Shown here piece after piece: positions 5,529 through 9,752 of a stretch of DNA of 9,752 nucleotides (its first letter is position 1; each line of letters begins with the position of its first letter). The stretch covers positions 1 to 9,752 of the forward strand of contig JAEWYJ010000084.1 of assembly GCA_023395695.1 (NCBI GenBank), given 5' to 3'. Source of the stretch: Bacillota bacterium. Lineage in GTDB: Bacteria; Bacillota; Clostridia; Oscillospirales; Ruminococcaceae. The notes beneath the pieces are model-generated. The model did no database searches, had not been told where the DNA came from, and saw nothing but the letters and a program-made list of their open reading frames with translations. The translations under genes were made by a program, and so were the position numbers.

Positions 5529-6419
5529 ATGCTGGAATTCAGAGAGATTACAATGGCCGACAAGGACTGGACGACGCAGGTTATGCGCTACGCCGAGCTG
5601 CGCGGCAGCGAATACACCTTTGCGAACCTTTTTAACTGGTCGGCTACTTACACGGTGCGCATTGCGCGCTTTGACGATTTTATGCTGGCCCGCAGCGGTG
5701 CGGTGCGTATGCACTACCTTTACCCCGCCGGGCGCGGCGACCTTGCCGGTGCGCTGGCGGCCATGGAGGCCGACGCCGAAGCCAACGGCATTGCGTTTGA
5801 AATGTATGGCATTCCGACCGAGGGCGTTGAAAAAATTGAGCAGCTTTACCCCGGCCGGTTTAAATTTACGCCGGTGCGCGACAATTTTGACTACATCTAC
5901 AGCCGCGAAAGCCTGGCGACGCTCGCAGGCAAAAAGCTGCACGGCAAGCGCAACCACATCAACCGCTTTATGAGCATGTACCCCGACTGGCGCTACGAGC
6001 CGATAAGCGAAAAAAATATTGACGATGCCAAGGCGATGAACGCCGAATGGTGTAAGCAGAACGGCTGCTACGACAAGCACAGCAGCCTGCACCGCGAGGC
6101 CTGCGCTGTGCGCAGCGCTTTTAACCACTATTTTGAGCTGGGGCTGACCGGCGGCGCACTGTATGTGGACGGTAAGGTTGTGGCCTTTACCTTTGGCAGC
6201 GCCGTCACCGACGACACCTTTGTCGTGCATGTCGAAAAGGCATTTTCGGACATTCACGGCGCGTATACGATGATTAACCAGCAGTTTGTCACAAACGCAC
6301 TGAGCGCGTATAACTATGTAAACCGTGAGGACGATCTCGGCGAGGAGGGCCTGCGCAAAGCGAAGGAATCCTACCGCCCTGTGATGATGTACGAGCGCTA
6401 TGTCGCCGCCGAAAAATGA
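5529..6419 (+). CDS. DUF2156 (MprF C-terminal-like, GNAT-fold) protein
   Basis: The 296-residue protein fits the DUF2156 family, related to the C-terminal GNAT-like domain of phosphatidylglycerol lysyltransferase MprF. Recognisable parts are YTFANLFNW (29-37), RDNFDYIYSRESLATLAGKK (117-136), the HGKRNHINRF block (138-147), WRYEPI (154-159), and the second half GALYVDGKVVAFTFG (209-223), HVEKAF (234-239), YTMINQQF (246-253) and YNYVNREDDLGEEGLRKAK (261-279). It has no membrane segments, unlike full MprF, so it is a soluble stand-alone form whose substrate is unknown; an aminoacyl or acyl transfer is the family-based guess. GGAGG (5520-5524) precedes ATG 5529, 16 bases after tmk, which excludes longer in-frame starts inside tmk. 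Its stop overlaps the next start by four bases (ATGA). Confidence 0.8.
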   Translation: MLEFREITMADKDWTTQVMRYAELRGSEYTFANLFNWSATYTVRIARFDDFMLARSGAVRMHYLYPAGRGDLAGALAAMEADAEANGIAFEMYGIPTEGVEKIEQLYPGRFKFTPVRDNFDYIYSRESLATLAGKKLHGKRNHINRFMSMYPDWRYEPISEKNIDDAKAMNAEWCKQNGCYDKHSSLHREACAVRSAFNHYFELGLTGGALYVDGKVVAFTFGSAVTDDTFVVHVEKAFSDIHGAYTMINQQFVTNALSAYNYVNREDDLGEEGLRKAKESYRPVMMYERYVAAEK

Positions 6420-7279
6420 TGGAAGAGCAAAAATACACCTTCACACAGGCGACCGCTGCCATGGCGGGGCCGTTAAAGCAGCTTTGGCAAACCGTTTTTG
6501 GCGATGCCGAGGCTTATATCAGCCTGTTTTTTGAACATCGGTTCGCACCCCGGAACACGATGGTCGCCCTTTTTGAGGGGGCACCGGTCGCAATGCTTTA
6601 TCTGCTCCCTATTACAATTCGACAAAATAATATTGATTATGACGCGCGGTATATCTATGCCGTCGGTACGCACCCCGATTTTCGTTCTCAGGGCCTGAGC
6701 GGCAGGCTGCTGGCGGCGACTCACGCGCGTCTGACCGCCGCGGGCGTCGCCCTGTCGCTGCTTGTCCCGGCAGAGCCGTCGCTGTTTGATTATTACGGCG
6801 CGCGCGGCTATAAGACCGAGTTTTATCGCAAAACGGTTGCCTGCACCGCCCCGCCGGACGGCCCCGCGGCGGTGCTGACGCCCGCCGGCCTGCCCGACCT
6901 GCTGGCGCTGCGCGACCGCGCATTCGGCCAAAGCGGCCTGTATGCCCGCTGGGACGCCGGTGCGCTGGACTACCAGCAGCGTGAGGCGGCGCTGCTCGGC
7001 GGTGAGACGCTTGCCTTCAGCGCGCCCGAGCCGGGCTATGCGCTGTGTTACCCTGCCGGAGAGGCTGTTCTCGTCAAGGAGTGGACAGGCACAGCCCTTT
7101 ACCCGGCGGTTTTAAACGCGATTGCCGCGCGGTATGGCCGCGATAAAATAACGCTTTTGCTCCCCGCCGATTTTGACGCGGAGAGCGAGGCCCGGCCCTT
7201 TGCCATGACCAAATGGTATCTTGCAGAAAGGAATGCGCCGCAGGGAAGGGCTGCCTATCTCTCGCTGGTATTGGATTGA
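6416..7279 (+). CDS. GNAT-family N-acetyltransferase
   Basis: The 287-residue protein has an N-terminal GNAT domain. A strand VALFEGAPVAMLYLLP (50-65) is followed by the acetyl-CoA-binding motif A region YIYAVGTHPDFRSQGLSGRL (79-98), with the RSQGLSG pyrophosphate loop, and LFDYYGARGYKTEF (123-136) as the typical C-terminal GNAT segment. The remaining 140 residues form a second, more divergent domain, so overall shape recalls Eis-like or two-domain acetyltransferases, though shorter than Eis. The substrate cannot be told. ATG 6416 overlaps the DUF2156 stop (ATGA), and the next codon is also ATG (6419), either of which may be used. No separate strong ribosome binding site is visible, implying coupling. 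The pairing with DUF2156 puts two GNAT-fold proteins side by side. Confidence 0.8.
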   Translation: MMEEQKYTFTQATAAMAGPLKQLWQTVFGDAEAYISLFFEHRFAPRNTMVALFEGAPVAMLYLLPITIRQNNIDYDARYIYAVGTHPDFRSQGLSGRLLAATHARLTAAGVALSLLVPAEPSLFDYYGARGYKTEFYRKTVACTAPPDGPAAVLTPAGLPDLLALRDRAFGQSGLYARWDAGALDYQQREAALLGGETLAFSAPEPGYALCYPAGEAVLVKEWTGTALYPAVLNAIAARYGRDKITLLLPADFDAESEARPFAMTKWYLAERNAPQGRAAYLSLVLD

Positions 7280-7887
7280 TGGAAAGACCGACGAACATCA
7301 AGGAATATAAAAACGCGCTGCGCAAGCGCTATAAGGAGCGCCGCAGCCTGATGACGCAAGCCCGCAAGGCCATGGCCGACCACCGCATTGCGGTGCGGTT
7401 GCGGTCGCTGGCCAGCTACCGGCGCGCCAAGACGGTGCTGGTCTATGTCTCAATGCCCATTGAGGTGGACACCCGGGAGATTATCCAGAAGGCGCTTTCG
7501 GACGGAAAACGTGTGGCGGTGCCGCGCTGTGTGCCCGGTACCCGCGAGATGGAGTTTTACCTCATCGACAGCCTGGAGGCGCTTTTGCCCGGTACCTTTG
7601 GCGTTTTGGAGCCAGCCCCTCGCCCCGAGCGTCTTCTGACCGATTTTTCGCACAGCATCTGTGTGGTGCCCGCGCTCGCCTGCGACCGCGGCGGTTACCG
7701 TCTGGGGTATGGCGGCGGTTATTACGACCGTTTTTTACGCGATTATCCGGGCGAAAAGGTGTTGATACTATATAAGTGCTGTTTGGTGCCGCATCTGTGG
7801 CATGGCCGGTACGACGTGCCGGTTGACCGTGTTGTCACTGAATATTTTACCGCCGCCACGGCCGTGCGTTCTTCGGGCGCGCGATAG
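7279..7887 (+). CDS. 5-formyltetrahydrofolate cyclo-ligase (MTHFS)
   Basis: This enzyme converts 5-formyl-THF to 5,10-methenyl-THF at the cost of ATP, returning a storage or inhibitory folate to the active one-carbon pool. The 202-residue protein starts with a basic helix KNALRKRYKERR (11-22) and contains LVYVSMPIEVDT (54-65), the substrate-site motif GTFGVLEP (105-112), PALACDRGGYRLGYGGGYYD (131-150), which is the family's ATP-binding signature, and VPVDRVVTE (180-188) near the end. All expected blocks are present and length is normal. ATG 7279 shares its A with the preceding TGA stop (TGATG), and no strong ribosome binding site precedes it, so re-initiation is likely. A longer in-frame start at 7213 would overlap the GNAT gene heavily and adds no family sequence. 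Its place in a thyX operon fits, since ThyX consumes methylene-THF. Confidence 0.9.
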   Translation: MERPTNIKEYKNALRKRYKERRSLMTQARKAMADHRIAVRLRSLASYRRAKTVLVYVSMPIEVDTREIIQKALSDGKRVAVPRCVPGTREMEFYLIDSLEALLPGTFGVLEPAPRPERLLTDFSHSICVVPALACDRGGYRLGYGGGYYDRFLRDYPGEKVLILYKCCLVPHLWHGRYDVPVDRVVTEYFTAATAVRSSGAR

Positions 7888-8232
7888 ATGATTAATTGGC
7901 GCTTTTAATCGTGCTTTTGGGGCGCGGCGCAGCTGGTGTTACAGCGCTTGCCTGCCGGCGCCGGTATACGTGCCCTGCTTTTTATAGTCAAACCGGCAGA
8001 AAACCAATGCGTCTTGACGGGCGCCAGCCCATCTGCGTTCTTCGCCTTGTCGGCCACAAAACAGCCATGCCAATCCGGTATCGTTTTTCAGCGGTATGGC
8101 TACAGCATTTAAATACGCCGACTGTAAAAATTTGTGCGGGCAGGAACCCAGCGCCGTTTGGCAAAAAATTAACCGCCGGCGCGGCCGGGCGCCCTTTGTC
8201 AGGTTGGGCTTTGTCTTGTCCTGTTCGGACAA
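7888..8232. other. Gene-free 345-base stretch after the cyclo-ligase
   Basis: No convincing gene, tRNA or known RNA motif is seen. Frames crossing it on both strands have no family-like content, and the longest + strand one runs through the terminator at 8233. A self-complementary CCGGCGCCGG (7955-7964) and a short GATTAA/TTAATC dyad (7890-7920) are the only structures noted. It may be a long 3' untranslated region or a decayed gene. Confidence 0.45.
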
Positions 8233-8264
8233 AAACAAAAAGCCCCTTTTGGGGCTTTTTGTTT
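8233..8264. terminator. Bidirectional intrinsic terminator
   Basis: AAACAAAAAGCCCC pairs perfectly with GGGGCTTTTTGTTT around a TTTT loop (14-bp stem). T-rich tracts follow on both strands. It can end the + strand thyX operon and the - strand Cys-rich gene, whose stop lies 33 bases away. Confidence 0.9.
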
Positions 8265-8296
8265 GGCGCTACGCCTAAGTAAGAGAAGCTATTGGG

Positions 8297-8482
8297 CTAG
8301 CAGCCGCAACCGCAGTTGTTGCATCCGCAGTTGTTGTTACCGCAGGAAGTGCCGGCCACATTGCCGCATCCGCAACCACAGTTGTTACCACAACTGGTGC
8401 CTCCCAGCCCACCGCCGCAGCAGCAGAACAGCAGGATGATGATAATGATGATCCACAGACAACCGGAATTATTACCCCACAT
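8297..8482 (-). CDS. Cys/Gly/Asn-rich membrane-anchored microprotein
   Basis: The 61-residue protein begins MWGNNSGC, then a hydrophobic run LWIIIIIILLF (9-19) that could span or insert in a membrane, then CCCGGGLGG and two related repeats, GTSCGNNCGCGCGNVA and GTSCGNNNCGCNNCGCGC, to the end. Fourteen of 61 residues are Cys. GAGGTG (8491-8496, complement) lies eight bases before the ATG, strong support for translation, and the bidirectional terminator at 8233-8264 follows. Short proteins of this pattern are common in clostridial genomes and are sometimes labelled 'chorion class high-cysteine' by annotation pipelines; their function is not known to me. Metal binding, a disulfide-linked spore-coat or envelope role are guesses. 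No RiPP-modifying enzyme or transporter is adjacent. It is divergent from mltG with 85 bases between starts. Confidence 0.75.
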   Translation of the reverse strand: MWGNNSGCLWIIIIIILLFCCCGGGLGGTSCGNNCGCGCGNVAGTSCGNNNCGCNNCGCGC

Positions 8483-8567
8483 GTCAAATTCACCTCACAT
8501 TGATGATTTATTACATACTATGCCTTTGGTGTGATGGTGGTTACAATGTACGAAGGGAGAAACCCGC

Positions 8568-9695
8568 ATGAAAAAAAATTTATTTGAAGAAGGCCGTCCC
8601 CGGCCGGAGGGCAGGCGGCGCCGCTCCAACGGAATGGCGCTGCTGCTTTCGGTGCTGCTGGTGCTTGGCGCGGCCGGCTTTCTGGCCTTTTTTGCTATTT
8701 CAAGCGCGACCGACCTGCTCGCCTTCGGCAAAGAGAACCGGCAGATTGAGGTGACGATTGAAAATGGCATGTCGGTCAACGAAATTGCCCAGCTTCTGGG
8801 ACGCAGCGGTGTTGTGGAGCAGCCGCTGACCTTCAGGCTGTATGCCGCGCTGCGCAATAAGGACCATGGTTTTCAGGCGGGCAGCTATGTGTTCAACTCC
8901 AATATGAGCTACGACCGCATTATTACGGCGCTGCGTTCGGGCGATATTATCAAGGAGGAGGTCACCATCACCTTCTACGAGGGCATGACGCTGCGCGAGA
9001 TTGCCGCCGCGCTCGAAAATGAGGGCGTCTGTTCGGCAAAGGCCTTTATAGAGTATACCCAGACCGGGGAACTGACCTATGAATTCATTGACATGATGCC
9101 TGAAAGCGACCTGCGCTTCCGTCGGCTGGAGGGGTATATTTTCCCCGACACCTACGATTTTTACGTCGGTGAGAATGTGCAGTCGGTGGCTAAAAAGTTT
9201 TTGCGCAACTTCCAGAGCCGCATTATGCCCGACATTTATTCCAAGATACAGGACGCAGGCATGACGCTCGACGAGGTGATTACCCTTGCCTCGGTCATTC
9301 AGAAGGAGGCGGGCAACCCCGAGGAGATGCGCATGGTGTCCTCGGTGTTCCACAACCGTATGGATGATGCGGCCGCCGGACTGCCGATGCTGCAATCCGA
9401 CGTGACAATTTTTTATGTGGAAAACGACATTAAGCCCTACCAGACCCGCGCCATTCAGGAGATGTACGACGCTTATAACACCTATGTGCGCAAGGGCCTG
9501 CCGGTCGGTCCTATCTGTTCGCCCGGCTTAGACGCCGTTCAGGCGGCGATAAACCCCGAGGAGTCGCAAAACTATTTCTTTGTGACCGACGTCAACGGCA
9601 AGTACTACTACAGCAAAACACTCGACCAGCATTACGCCAACGTCCGCAAGGCGGCCGCCGCCGGCGGCGCCAAGCATGGCACCGACGTACAGTAA
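8568..9695 (+). CDS. mltG: Endolytic peptidoglycan transglycosylase MltG (YceG-like)
   Basis: MltG cuts nascent glycan strands at the outer face of the cytoplasmic membrane, and is thought to end strand elongation. The 375-residue protein has a short basic cytoplasmic N-terminus (RRRR, 16-19), one membrane segment (about 23-45), then LysM-like and YceG domains. FQAGSYVF (102-109) and EGMTLREIAAAL (138-149) belong to the first part; RLEGYIFPDTYDFY (186-199), ASVIQKEAGN (241-250), MVSSVFHNRM, LPMLQSDVTIFY, YNTYVRKGLPVGPICSPG and the Tyr-rich end YFFVTDVNGKYYYSKT are the conserved catalytic-domain blocks. E247 corresponds to catalytic E218 of E. coli MltG by alignment; the preceding Glu of E. 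coli is Gln here. AAGGGAG (8553-8559) lies eight bases before the ATG. The gene follows a terminator, so it has its own promoter, which I could not identify confidently. Confidence 0.93.
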   Translation: MKKNLFEEGRPRPEGRRRRSNGMALLLSVLLVLGAAGFLAFFAISSATDLLAFGKENRQIEVTIENGMSVNEIAQLLGRSGVVEQPLTFRLYAALRNKDHGFQAGSYVFNSNMSYDRIITALRSGDIIKEEVTITFYEGMTLREIAAALENEGVCSAKAFIEYTQTGELTYEFIDMMPESDLRFRRLEGYIFPDTYDFYVGENVQSVAKKFLRNFQSRIMPDIYSKIQDAGMTLDEVITLASVIQKEAGNPEEMRMVSSVFHNRMDDAAAGLPMLQSDVTIFYVENDIKPYQTRAIQEMYDAYNTYVRKGLPVGPICSPGLDAVQAAINPEESQNYFFVTDVNGKYYYSKTLDQHYANVRKAAAAGGAKHGTDVQ

Positions 9696-9714
9696 GCCGG
9701 CATACAGCCGACGA

Positions 9715-9752
9715 ACTTAAAAAGCATACGGTCTTGGCGCTGTGTTTTAAGT
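9715..9752 (+). other. Possible stem-loop downstream of mltG at the window edge
   Basis: ACTTAAAA (9715-9722) and TTTTAAGT (9745-9752) form an 8-bp perfect inverted repeat with a 22-base loop, 19 bases after the mltG stop. The window ends at its last base, so a T-tract or longer stem cannot be judged. It may be part of a terminator. Confidence 0.25.

Noticed and set aside
7939..8238. A 99-codon - strand frame in the same gap
   Set aside because: It starts at the edge of the terminator, lacks a ribosome binding site and has no family-like sequence.
7896..8282. A 128-codon + strand frame after the cyclo-ligase
   Set aside because: It continues across the bidirectional terminator at 8233-8264 and its sequence is Arg/Pro-rich without hydrophobic-core pattern.
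8297..8482. Cys-rich microprotein as a RiPP precursor
   Set aside because: No modification enzyme, protease or transporter gene lies nearby, and the hydrophobic N-terminal run is unlike a RiPP leader.
8514..8520. CATACTA as a sporulation sigma-G -10 element for mltG
   Set aside because: There is no matching -35 element at the right distance, and a 7-base match alone is weak.
9281..9310. MltG with a lost catalytic Glu (QKE instead of EKE)
   Set aside because: Counting along E. coli MltG shows that E218 is the second Glu of EKE, which is retained here as E247.

Overview
The window looks like a chromosomal segment of a fairly GC-rich anaerobic Firmicute, most likely a gut clostridium of the Oscillospiraceae/Ruminococcaceae type. 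The main reasons are protein similarity recalled from memory: a clostridial-type secondary-alcohol dehydrogenase, a ThyX with the clostridial Cys-rich tail, an unusual clostridial thymidylate kinase, and a small Cys/Gly/Asn-rich membrane protein. Strong AGGAGG-type ribosome binding sites and many NTG starts fit this. No RNA gene or CRISPR array is visible.

Region 1 (1-2101, + strand) is the right end of a phage-tail gene cluster. It holds the C-terminal part of a probable tail tape measure protein (open at the window edge), a DUF2577/XkdR-like baseplate-region protein, and a GH25 lysozyme-like endolysin. The genes normally found between and after these in PBSX-like clusters are missing. The GH25 protein has lost the acidic residues expected in the active site, so the cluster looks like a decaying or domesticated remnant. 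A perfect bidirectional terminator (2311-2347) closes it.

Region 2 (2368-3489, - strand) is a monocistronic NADP-type secondary-alcohol (isopropanol) dehydrogenase. It has a near-consensus sigma-A promoter carrying repeated TTATAAG elements and converges on the same terminator.

Region 3 (3652-8264, + strand) is a five-gene operon: thyX, tmk, a DUF2156 protein, a GNAT acetyltransferase and 5-formyltetrahydrofolate cyclo-ligase. ThyX makes dTMP from dUMP using methylene-THF, Tmk phosphorylates dTMP, and the cyclo-ligase returns 5-formyl-THF to the active folate pool, so three of the five genes form a thymidylate/folate module. The last three genes are tightly packed or overlapping, implying translational coupling. 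The approximately 250-nt leader has a consensus promoter followed almost at once by an intrinsic-terminator-like hairpin, two weaker hairpins with T-tracts, and a TTG start lying in the last T-tract. This suggests attenuation or a short leader RNA. A 345-nt stretch without a convincing gene follows the cyclo-ligase, then a bidirectional terminator.

Region 4 (8297-9695) contains a divergent pair. A 61-residue Cys-rich microprotein with one hydrophobic segment is on the - strand, and mltG, the endolytic peptidoglycan transglycosylase, is on the + strand. The window ends just after mltG, in a possible hairpin.
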